This document shows, piece after piece, positions 43,042-50,508 of a stretch of DNA of 64,000 bases; positions within the stretch are counted from its first letter, which is position 1, and each line of letters begins with the position of its first letter. The position numbers were made by a program, and so were the translations under genes. The stretch covers positions 248,001-312,000 of the forward strand of contig NZ_JBMHHY010000004.1 of the NCBI RefSeq assembly GCF_049739465.1. The letters are read 5' to 3'. The notes under the pieces are model-generated. The model was not told the origin of the DNA. It saw nothing but the letters and a program-made list of their open reading frames with translations, and did not search any database. The stretch is from Embleya sp049739465. GTDB lineage: Bacteria > Actinomycetota > Actinomycetes > Streptomycetales > Streptomycetaceae.

Positions 43042-44019
43042 ATGACCTACCGCGAACCACCCCGCATCACCGTCTATGGGTGCGGCCCCGATGAGGCCGT
43101 CTTGTTCCGAGAGCTGACGCCTCGCTTCGGTGTGACGCCAACCATTACGGACGCACCGGTATCCGAAGCGAATATCGAGCTGGCCGCCGGAAGCCGATCC
43201 GTCAGTGTCGGCCACAAGACCCCCATCGCCAACACCACTCTTCTTGCGCTCGGCCGAGTCGGCGTGACGTATATCTCCACACGGAGCATCGGGTGCAACC
43301 ACATCGATGTGGAATACGCGGCCGGCATCGGCATCACGGTGGAGAACGTCAGCTACTCGCCGGACAGTGTGGCCGACTTCACGCTGATGCTGATGCTGAT
43401 GGCGGTACGCAACGCGAAATCCATCATCCGGCGCGCGGAAGTCCACGATTACCGACTGAACGAAGTGCGCGGCAGGGAACTGCGCGATCTGACCGTCGGC
43501 GTGATCGGCACCGGACGCATCGGCGCGGCGGTCATGGACCGGCTGCGCGGTTTCGGTTGCCGCATACTCGCCCACGACAATCGCCCCAAAACCCCCGCCG
43601 ATTACGTTCCGCTCGACGATTTGTTGCAGCAGAGCGACCTGGTCACGCTCCACACACCGCTCAACCCGGATACGCATCATCTGCTGAACCGGCAGCGTAT
43701 CGAGCAGCTGAAACAGGGCGCGCTGATCGTCAATACCGGACGAGGGGCACTCATCGACACCGAAGCCCTTGCGTCGGCCCTGGAAAGCGGCAGGCTCGGC
43801 GGCGCGGCATTGGATGTCGTCGAGGGTGAGGAGGGAATCTTCTACGCCGACTACCGAACCAGGCCCATGAAAAGCAAGTCACTGCTGCGGCTGCAAGAGC
43901 TGCCGAATGTGCTCATCAGCCCGCACACCGCCTACTACACGGACCACGCCCTGCGTGACACGGTAGAAAACTCCCTCACCAACTGCCTGAAATCGGAAAG
44001 CGGGAACCGGCATGGATAA
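43042..44019 (+). CDS. vanH: VanH D-lactate dehydrogenase
   Basis: A 325-residue D-2-hydroxyacid dehydrogenase that reduces pyruvate to D-lactate for VanA. The NAD motif GVIGTGRIGAAVMDRL, the catalytic Arg region NTGRGALIDTEAL, the Glu region LDVVEGEEGIFY and the catalytic His in ISPHTAYYTD are all present. The ATG has no ribosome site but sits 6 nt after TTGACT behind a VanR box, suggesting a leaderless message. The stop overlaps the vanA start by 8 nt. Base composition is somewhat less GC-rich than in flanking genes, as usual for vanHAX. Confidence 0.95.
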   Translation: MTYREPPRITVYGCGPDEAVLFRELTPRFGVTPTITDAPVSEANIELAAGSRSVSVGHKTPIANTTLLALGRVGVTYISTRSIGCNHIDVEYAAGIGITVENVSYSPDSVADFTLMLMLMAVRNAKSIIRRAEVHDYRLNEVRGRELRDLTVGVIGTGRIGAAVMDRLRGFGCRILAHDNRPKTPADYVPLDDLLQQSDLVTLHTPLNPDTHHLLNRQRIEQLKQGALIVNTGRGALIDTEALASALESGRLGGAALDVVEGEEGIFYADYRTRPMKSKSLLRLQELPNVLISPHTAYYTDHALRDTVENSLTNCLKSESGNRHG

Positions 44020-45070
44020 GCTGAAGGTCGGCATCATATTCGGCGGACGTTCCGAAGAGCACCCCATCTCCATCAAGTCCGCCCAAGAGATCGCCCGGAA
44101 CCTCGACGCCGAGAAGTACGAACCGTTCTATATCGGCATCACGAAGGACGGCGCCTGGAAGCTCTGCGCCGGCCCCGACCCGGACTGGGAGAACGGAAAC
44201 TGCCGTCCGGCCGCGCTGTCGCCGGACCGCACCGTGCACGGACTGCTCGTCCGGGAAGAGGGGCAGGCGCCGGGGCGGTACGAGACGATCCCCTTGGACG
44301 TCGTACTGCCCGTGCTGCACGGCAAGCACGGCGAGGACGGTGCGATACAGGGGCTGCTCGAACTCTCCGGCATCCCCTATGTCGGCTGCGATGTGCCGAG
44401 TTCCGCACTGTGCATGGACAAATCCCTTGCCTACACCGTCGCCGCAAGCGCGGGAATCGCCACGCCGAATTTCCGGATCATCGCGGCGGAGCAAAACATC
44501 GATCCCGATCCCGGCCCGCTCACCTATCCGGTCTTCGTGAAGCCGGCACGTTCGGGCTCTTCTTTCGGCGTCACCAAGGTGTCCCGGGCAGAAGAACTGC
44601 ACAGCGCGGTGGAGACCGCACGGCAGTATGACACGAAGGTGCTGATCGAAGAGGCCGTCGTCGGCAGCGAGATCGGCTGCGCCATCCTGGGTAACGAACT
44701 CGACCTGATGGCGGGCGAGGTGGACCGGATCGCGCTCTCCCACGGCTTCTTCCGGATCCATCAGGAGGCTGCGCCGGAAACCGGTTCCGACAACTCGACG
44801 GCGATCGTTCCGGCCGACATTCCCGCGGAGTCACGCCTGCTCGTCCAGGAGACCGCCATGGCCGTATACCGCGCCTTGGGTTGCCGCGGTCTCGCCCGGG
44901 TGGACCTGTTCCTCAAGGAGGACGGAGCGGTGGTCCTCAACGAGGTGAACACATTCCCCGGCATGACCTCGTACAGCCGCTATCCCCGCATGATGGCGGC
45001 CACAGGCATACCGCTCGGCGAAGTGCTCGACCGAATCCTGTCCCTGGCCTTGACGGGAAAGAGCCGATGA
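44012..45070 (+). CDS. vanA: VanA-type D-alanine--D-lactate ligase
   Basis: A 352-residue ATP-grasp ligase. N-terminal VGIIFGGRSEEHPISIKSA; ATP-binding VKPARSGSSFGVTKV; metal site LARVDLF and NEVNTFPGMTSYSRYP. The omega-loop reads ALSHGFFRIHQE with His244, the residue that sets D-lactate specificity in VanA, in place of the Tyr of D-Ala-D-Ala ligases. It produces D-Ala-D-Lac, to which vancomycin binds poorly. Coupled by overlaps to vanH and vanX. Confidence 0.96.
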   Translation: MDKLKVGIIFGGRSEEHPISIKSAQEIARNLDAEKYEPFYIGITKDGAWKLCAGPDPDWENGNCRPAALSPDRTVHGLLVREEGQAPGRYETIPLDVVLPVLHGKHGEDGAIQGLLELSGIPYVGCDVPSSALCMDKSLAYTVAASAGIATPNFRIIAAEQNIDPDPGPLTYPVFVKPARSGSSFGVTKVSRAEELHSAVETARQYDTKVLIEEAVVGSEIGCAILGNELDLMAGEVDRIALSHGFFRIHQEAAPETGSDNSTAIVPADIPAESRLLVQETAMAVYRALGCRGLARVDLFLKEDGAVVLNEVNTFPGMTSYSRYPRMMAATGIPLGEVLDRILSLALTGKSR

Positions 45071-45720
45071 ACGACGACTTCGTATTCGTGGACGAACTTG
45101 CGTCCGGATCAGCCGGATCAGCCGGAACAGCCGGAACAGCCGGAACAGCCGGAATTCGCTGGGACGCCAAGTACGCCACCTGGGACAACTTCACCGGCAA
45201 GCCCGTGGACGGATATCTGGCCAATCGAATCGTCGGCACCAGGGCGCTGTGCGAAGGACTGGAACGAGCGCGCGAGCACGCCGAATCCCTGGGCTTCGGC
45301 CTGCTCCTCTGGGACGGATATCGCCCGCAACGCGCCGTCGACTGCTTCATACGCTGGTCAAAGCAGCCGGAGGACGGCCGCACGAAGGCGCGGCACTATC
45401 CGAACATCGGCCGGGCCGAGATGTTCGAGCAGGGATATGTGGCCGCCAAGTCGGGTCACAGCCGGGGCAGCACCGTTGACCTCACGCTCTACGATCTGGC
45501 TTCGCAGGAGATCCTCCCCATGGGCGGCGGCCATGACTTGATGGATTCCATCTCGCATCACGGAGCACAGGGGATCACGCAGGCCGAAGCAAGAAACCGC
45601 CGGCACCTGCGCACCCTCATGGAGACCTGCGGTTTCAGCGCATACGACTGCGAGTGGTGGCACTACACGCTGACCGACGAACCGTATCCGGACACGTATT
45701 TCGATTTCCCCATCGCATAG
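45067..45720 (+). CDS. vanX: VanX D-Ala-D-Ala dipeptidase
   Basis: A 217-residue zinc dipeptidase that removes D-Ala-D-Ala made by the normal ligase. Zinc ligands His131, Asp138 (SGHSRGSTVD) and His199 (EWWHY), catalytic Glu196 and Arg86 (GYRP) are each exactly 15 residues beyond the enterococcal VanX numbers (116, 123, 184, 181, 71). The shift equals an inserted run of SAG/TAG units at residues 15-29 (45109-45153), built from 9-bp repeats. The ATG overlaps the vanA stop. Function should be intact because the insertion lies before the core. Confidence 0.95.
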   Translation: MNDDFVFVDELASGSAGSAGTAGTAGTAGIRWDAKYATWDNFTGKPVDGYLANRIVGTRALCEGLERAREHAESLGFGLLLWDGYRPQRAVDCFIRWSKQPEDGRTKARHYPNIGRAEMFEQGYVAAKSGHSRGSTVDLTLYDLASQEILPMGGGHDLMDSISHHGAQGITQAEARNRRHLRTLMETCGFSAYDCEWWHYTLTDEPYPDTYFDFPIA

Positions 45721-45745
45721 TCGAGCACACCGACCTGTCGGCGAG

Positions 45746-45787
45746 GCCCTCCCGAGGGTGCCCGACTCCCGACTTCCCCGGGAGGGC
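45746..45787. terminator. Possible terminator after vanX
   Basis: GCCCTCCCG (45746-45754) pairs with CGGGAGGGC (45779-45787) across a 24-nt loop. It lies between vanX and the convergent deaminase gene. Confidence 0.5.
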
Positions 45788-45807
45788 GTTGGCGTGGTCG
45801 TCGGCGG

Positions 45808-46308
45808 TCAGTCCCAGAAGCCCTCGTGGACCTCGCGGGCCTCCGGAAGGGCGACCGGGCCGATGACCGTCAGATCGCGTTGGCCGGCCCGGAAGACCTC
45901 GCGGCAGGGCAGGGCCAGCGTCGGGTTCTCCTCGTTGGCGCCGGTCATGGCGCGGAGTTCGTCCTCGCCGACGGCGTAGACGACGCGGCCGAGATTGCTC
46001 CAGTAGATGGCGCCGGCGCACATCGCGCACGGTTCGGTACTGGTGTAGAGCGAGCAGGTGCGCAGGAACTCCGCGTCGTACTGCGCCGTGGCGCGCCGGA
46101 CGAGATTGGTCTCGGCATGGCCGGTGACGTCGCGTTCGGTGGTGACCGTGTTCTCGGCCGTCAGCAGGACGGTGCCGTCCGGGCCGGCGAGGACCGCGCC
46201 GAAGGGATGGTTGCCGGCCGCACGGGCACTGCGGGCCAGTGCGACGGCGGTGCGCAGGATCTCGACGTCGGCCGTGCCGGCGGCGGTTGTGGTCGGGTCG
46301 GTGGTCAT
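45808..46308 (-). CDS. Nucleoside/nucleobase deaminase (CMP/dCMP-type zinc fold)
   Basis: A 166-residue cytidine-deaminase-fold protein with the zinc site TGHAETNLVRRA (His and catalytic Glu) and TEPCAMCAGAIYWSNLGRVVY (two Cys). It most resembles guanine deaminases and TadA-like stand-alone enzymes. The GFWD end is typical of the group. GGAG lies about 8 nt before the ATG, and the long in-frame extension upstream is antisense to other sequence. It may act in base salvage or breakdown; nothing ties it to the van locus. Confidence 0.88.
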   Translation of the reverse strand: MTTDPTTTAAGTADVEILRTAVALARSARAAGNHPFGAVLAGPDGTVLLTAENTVTTERDVTGHAETNLVRRATAQYDAEFLRTCSLYTSTEPCAMCAGAIYWSNLGRVVYAVGEDELRAMTGANEENPTLALPCREVFRAGQRDLTVIGPVALPEAREVHEGFWD

Positions 46309-46401
46309 CCGGGGATCTCCTCGGGTCGGCCCGTCGACGGATCGAGGCCGCTCCGGACATCGGTTGGACGGCCTTGCAGGGTGCCGGCAGCATGGTACGC
46401 C

Positions 46402-46500
46402 ATGGCGAACATCGAGCCGGTGACCGCCGCAGACCTCCAATCGATGCAGGGTCTGGCGCAGCGTGTCACCGCCATCCGCCGTTGCTGGGCGCGGCGCTAA
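46402..46500 (+). pseudogene. 5' remnant of a GNAT-acetyltransferase-like gene
   Basis: An ATG opens MANIEPVTAADLQSMQGLAQRV and stops after 32 codons (TAIRRCWARR). The beginning resembles the N terminus of GNAT acetyltransferases of actinomycetes, but the rest is missing: the convergent YCII gene begins at once. It is best seen as a truncated relic; family assignment is tentative. Confidence 0.35.
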
Positions 46501-47111
46501 CTCCGGCCGCCGAAGGTCCAGCTGTGCACCTCGATGGATTCGTACAAGTCGGCCTGGGCGTATGGGCTTTGGGCCAGCAGGGCCGCCGCGGCGGCGTGGT
46601 CCGGGAGTTCGGCCAGGATCGTGGTGCCCAGCCATTGCGAGGCATCCTCGGAGTGCAGCGGGCCACAGGCGATCAGGGACTTCCCATGCTCGCCGTCGAG
46701 CAGCCGGCGGCGTTGTTCCTCGTGCAACGTGTCCCGGGTCGCGGTTGCGCCGGGTCGGGCGTGGGCGAGGATCAGGAAGCGAGCGGGCTCGACCGAAGTA
46801 CCCGAGTTCCCCACGAAATCCCACATCGTCCGGCCGAGGGTGTTGCTCCAGCGGCGGATCAGGACCTCTTCCTCGTATACGCCGGCGCGGTGGTTCGGCT
46901 CCTCGAAGGCGAACACCCGGGCGGCGTCCGGGCCGGGGAGGTCGACGATGTGCATGCTGCCGGTCAGGGTCAGCCCGTCGGCGGACCAGGTCGGCCCCCG
47001 GGCGATCATGCCCTCGGCGTATCCGTCCATGAACGAGTGGTGCGCTTCGAGCAGTTCGTGGCGCAGCGGCCTGGTGCCGGGCCGGTCGCGACAGTAGAAG
47101 AAGTACTCCAT
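46497..47111 (-). CDS. Protein with two YCII-related domains
   Basis: A 204-residue protein with two similar halves. Each half has a strand start (EYFFYCRDRPGTRPLRHELLEAHHSFMDGY and ARFLILAHARPGATATRDTLHEEQRRRLLDG), a strand such as GSMHIVDL or GTTILAEL, and an end with a Tyr/acid pair before a final strand (LYESIEVHSW). This matches a tandem ferredoxin-like YCII arrangement, with His residues in the putative active site. The biochemical role is unknown. ATG 47111 is chosen; a GTG at 47144 would add eleven residues. Confidence 0.7.
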   Translation of the reverse strand: MEYFFYCRDRPGTRPLRHELLEAHHSFMDGYAEGMIARGPTWSADGLTLTGSMHIVDLPGPDAARVFAFEEPNHRAGVYEEEVLIRRWSNTLGRTMWDFVGNSGTSVEPARFLILAHARPGATATRDTLHEEQRRRLLDGEHGKSLIACGPLHSEDASQWLGTTILAELPDHAAAAALLAQSPYAQADLYESIEVHSWTFGGRS

Positions 47112-47237
47112 GTGGATGTCGACCCCCTCGGTGGCGACGTTCACAGTACGCGAGGGAGGGCATTCGTGCTGACGAGCAGCCCGAACGCCCTCCCGGCGAT
47201 CATGATCCGCATCCGCATCCGCAGGGGCGCGCGGGCG

Positions 47238-48284
47238 TCAGCCGACCTTGTCGACGAATTCCGTCGTGTACGTCTTGGTCAGATCGACCGAGTCCTTCTT
47301 GCCCTTGACGCTGGGGGAGAACTTGCCCAGTACGTCGAGGACGTTGCGCGCGCCGGCCGGGTCCATCTTGCCGTCGCCGTTGAACATGGCCATCGTGTCC
47401 TTGATGGACTGTTCGTACAGCGCCTTGCCGCCGTTGGCGTAGTCGGCCGGCATCTGGGCGGCGATCTCGGCGGGCAAGTGGGTGTTGATGTAGCGCAGCG
47501 TCTTGACGAAGGCGTTGGCCAGCTTCTGGACCGTCTCCTTGTTCCGGCCGACCCAGCCGCAGTCCATGTACAGGGAACTCGCCGGGTACAGCCCGCCCAG
47601 TGCCTTGCGCGTGCCCTCGACGGTGCGCGTGTCGACCAGGACCTTCGCCTTGCCGGTGTTGACCAGTTGCGCGATCGTCGGGTCGGTGGTCATCCCCGCG
47701 TCGATGCCGCCGTTGTCGATCGCGGCGATGAACGGCTGCCCGGAACCGGCCTTGACCGGCGTGTAGTCGGACGTCGCGACGCCGTTGGCGGTGGCCAGGT
47801 ATTGGGTGAGGAAGTCGGTGGAGGAACCCGGGCTGGTGAAGCCGAGCTTGGCCCCCTTGAAGTCGGCGGGCGAGCGGATCTTGCCCGCCTTGTCGGTGGC
47901 CACCATCTCCGCCTCGCCCGGGATGTTGGCGAACTGCACCACGCTTTGGATGCACTTGCCCTTGGTCTGGAGATCGATCGTGTGGTCGTAGAAACCGACC
48001 ACCCCCTGGACGTCCCCGCTGATCAAGGAGTTCTCCGCCTGGGCACCGGCAGGCTCGGTGAGCAGTTCGACGTCCAGGCCCTCGGCCTTGAAATAGCCCA
48101 GCCGCTCGGTGAGCATCGCCGGCAGATAGATCACCTTCTCGATCCCGCCGACCATGATCTTGGCCTTCGCCGGACCGGAACCCGACGACGACGAAGCGGA
48201 GTTGCGGGAATCCTGACACCCCGACAACACGCCTGCGGTCAACAGCGCCGCCACGCCGGCGGCCAGGCTCGCGCGAACCTTCAT
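47238..48284 (-). CDS. ABC transporter substrate-binding lipoprotein (SsuA/NMT1-like)
   Basis: A 348-residue exported lipoprotein: signal peptide with lipobox LSGC (Cys23), a Ser/Gly-rich spacer, then an NMT1/SsuA-type binding domain (KVIYLPAMLTERLGYFKAEGLDVELL, TSPGSSTDFLTQYL, DAGMTTDPTIAQLV). Such proteins bind sulfonates, nitrate, taurine or thiamine precursors; the ligand is not determined here. Permease and ATPase genes lie on the same strand upstream, so ATPase, permease and binding protein form one importer operon. Confidence 0.9.
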   Translation of the reverse strand: MKVRASLAAGVAALLTAGVLSGCQDSRNSASSSSGSGPAKAKIMVGGIEKVIYLPAMLTERLGYFKAEGLDVELLTEPAGAQAENSLISGDVQGVVGFYDHTIDLQTKGKCIQSVVQFANIPGEAEMVATDKAGKIRSPADFKGAKLGFTSPGSSTDFLTQYLATANGVATSDYTPVKAGSGQPFIAAIDNGGIDAGMTTDPTIAQLVNTGKAKVLVDTRTVEGTRKALGGLYPASSLYMDCGWVGRNKETVQKLANAFVKTLRYINTHLPAEIAAQMPADYANGGKALYEQSIKDTMAMFNGDGKMDPAGARNVLDVLGKFSPSVKGKKDSVDLTKTYTTEFVDKVG

Positions 48285-48378
48285 GAGCAGTCTCCTGGGA
48301 ATTCGGTTCCGGAACGGCGATGACTGAGCGCTGAGGGCCGAGCGCTGAGCGCCGAGGTTGGGGGCTGGGGGCTGCGGG

Positions 48379-49374
48379 TCAAAGCCGGATCTCCGCGCTC
48401 GCGGCCGGCGGGCGCCACTTCAACAGGCGCTTCTCGACGATCGCCAACAACGATTCGGCCAGCAGGGCGATGACGGTGATCACGATCATGCCCGCGTAGA
48501 TCCCGGCCGCGTCGAAGGTGCCCTGGGAGCGGTTGATCAGCAGGCCCAGGCCCTTGCTCGCGCCGGTGAACTCGCCGACCACCGCGCCGATCAGGGCGAA
48601 GCCGAACGCGGAGTGCAGGGACGCGAGGATCCACGAGGTGGCGCTGGGCACCACGATGCTGGTCAGCACCTGGGTACGACTCGCGCCCAGGATGCGGGCG
48701 TTGTCGACCAGGTTGCGGTCCACCTCCCTGGCCCCCTGGAACGCGTTGAAGAACACCGCGAAGAACACCAGGACGAACGCCGTGGCCACCTTCGAGGACA
48801 GCCCGAGCCCGAACCAGATCACGAACAGCGAGGCCAGCACGATCCGCGGGACCGCATTGGCGGCCTTGATGAACGGTGCCGCGACCTCGGCGATCATCGG
48901 GCTGCGCCCGAGCAGGATGCCCAACACCACCCCGGCGGCCGAGCCCAGGACGAATCCGCCCGCGGCCTCCTGGAGGGTCACCGAGATCTGCTCCCAGATG
49001 CTGCCCTGGCTGGTGCCGTCGGTGAACCACTCGACCAGGCGGTCCCAGATCAGGGTGGGCTTGGAGTAGAAGAACGGGTCGATCCAGTGCGTCGCGGCCA
49101 GTTCCCAACTGCCCAGCCACAACACCACCAGCAGGGCACGCAGCGACCACATCCGCGCCCGGCGCCGCCGTCGGGCCCGCACCGCGAGCGCGCCCAGGTC
49201 CGGCTCCGACGCCGGCTCCTTGGTGTCCGACTCCTTGGTGTCCGGCTCCTTGGTGTCCGGCCGACGCGCGGGGTCCGACCCGGCGCGGACCGCGGTCTGC
49301 GCCTGCGTGTCCGGCCCGCCGGCGGTGATCGGGGTCGGCGTCGGCGTCGGCGTCGGTGTCGACTCAGGCGGCAT
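48379..49374 (-). CDS. ABC transporter permease (SsuC-like)
   Basis: A 331-residue permease with about six membrane helices and the EAA loop AREVDRNLVDNARILGASRTQVLTSIVVPS. The cytoplasmic N terminus is unusual: it carries a Thr-Pro run and three copies of DTKEP/S (about residues 42-57), encoded by 15-bp-like repeats, before the first membrane helix. The start overlaps the ATPase stop by 11 nt, and the binding-protein gene follows after 94 bp. Confidence 0.9.
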   Translation of the reverse strand: MPPESTPTPTPTPTPITAGGPDTQAQTAVRAGSDPARRPDTKEPDTKESDTKEPASEPDLGALAVRARRRRRARMWSLRALLVVLWLGSWELAATHWIDPFFYSKPTLIWDRLVEWFTDGTSQGSIWEQISVTLQEAAGGFVLGSAAGVVLGILLGRSPMIAEVAAPFIKAANAVPRIVLASLFVIWFGLGLSSKVATAFVLVFFAVFFNAFQGAREVDRNLVDNARILGASRTQVLTSIVVPSATSWILASLHSAFGFALIGAVVGEFTGASKGLGLLINRSQGTFDAAGIYAGMIVITVIALLAESLLAIVEKRLLKWRPPAASAEIRL

Positions 49375-50173
49375 GTCCGGCTCCTCGTTCGCGGGTGATG
49401 GTGACCTCCGTGCGCAGCGACTCCCAGATCTCCCGGTAGATCTCCAGGAATCGCGGGGTCAGTCGGACCTCCTCGACGGTGCGCGGGCGCTCAAGGGGCA
49501 CCGGGAAGGAGTCCTTGACGGTGGCCGGGGAGGCGGTCATCACCACGACCCGATCGGCCAGCGCGATCGCCTCGTCCAGGTCGTGGGTGACGAACACGAC
49601 GGCCGCGCCGGTGCCCGCCCACAGCCGCAACAGCTCGTCCTGCATCAGCGCCCTGGTCTGCACGTCCAGGGCGCTGAAGGGCTCGTCCATCAGCAGCACG
49701 CTCGGCTCGTTGACCAGCGTCTGGGCGAGCGAGACCCGCTTGCGCATGCCGCCGGAGAGCTGGTGCGGGTAGTAGTGCTCGAACGCGCCCAGGCCCACCC
49801 GGTCCACCCAGGCCCGGGCCTGCTCACGGGCGGCGGCCCGCGAGGCCCCTCGATAGCGGGGGCCGGCCGCGACGTTGTCCAGCACCGAACGCCACGGCAA
49901 CACCGCGTCCTGCTGGAACATGTAGCCGACCCCCTCGGGGACGCCGTCCACGGGCACCCCGCGGACCAGTGCCTCGCCGAGCGAGGGCGGCTCCAGGCCG
50001 GAAATCAGGGACAGTGCGGTCGACTTCCCACATCCGGTCGGGCCGACCACGGCGACGAACTCGCCCGCCTCGACCCGCAGGTCGAGATCGCGCACCGCGG
50101 TGTGTACGCCACCGCTGTGGGTCGGGAACCTTTTCATTGCGGCGCGCAGTTCGACAAGTGGTTGCGTTGCCAT
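49364..50173 (-). CDS. ABC transporter ATPase (SsuB-like)
   Basis: A 269-residue ATPase: Walker A GPTGCGKST, Q-loop YMFQQDAVLPWRS, signature LSGGMRKRVSLAQTL, Walker B LLMDEPFSALD and switch His in FVTHDLDEAIALAD. The layout is that of nitrate/sulfonate/taurine importers. The ATG is chosen because AAAGGA lies just upstream; the frame remains open through the 18-bp repeats further up (reading AATPRI/GTTPRI), which are more likely untranslated. Confidence 0.92.
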   Translation of the reverse strand: MATQPLVELRAAMKRFPTHSGGVHTAVRDLDLRVEAGEFVAVVGPTGCGKSTALSLISGLEPPSLGEALVRGVPVDGVPEGVGYMFQQDAVLPWRSVLDNVAAGPRYRGASRAAAREQARAWVDRVGLGAFEHYYPHQLSGGMRKRVSLAQTLVNEPSVLLMDEPFSALDVQTRALMQDELLRLWAGTGAAVVFVTHDLDEAIALADRVVVMTASPATVKDSFPVPLERPRTVEEVRLTPRFLEIYREIWESLRTEVTITRERGAGHAA

Positions 50174-50190
50174 GGAGATCCTTTCCGTGC

Positions 50191-50316
50191 CGATCCAGGG
50201 AGTCGTGCCGATCCGAGGAGTCGTGCCGATCCGAGGAGTCGTGCCGATCCGAGGAGTTGCGGCGATCCGAGGAGTTGCGGCGATCCGAGGAGTTGCGGCC
50301 ATCCGAGGGGTCGCGG
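50191..50316. repeat. About seven tandem 18-bp repeats upstream of the ABC operon
   Basis: Units of 18 bp with the core GATCCGAGGAGT start at 50191 and every 18 bp to about 50316, first followed by CGTGCC and then by TGCGGC, which shows stepwise amplification of two variants. The array is in the divergent promoter region of the importer and the two-component genes. Confidence 0.9.
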
Positions 50317-50508
50317 CGACCCGTCGGGTTCGATCGGATCCGATGTGCCGCCGGTCACAACGACCGTTGGCCGAGGAACGTACTGACGGTCGACGCGGAC
50401 GATCGACTTGCCCGCGTTGCGCGCGACGTTTCGAATAGATCTCGTTTTGCGCATTGTGCGCACCCCGGGGATGGGCAGGATTCCGCGACGCGGCTACCGT
50501 CCCCCCTC

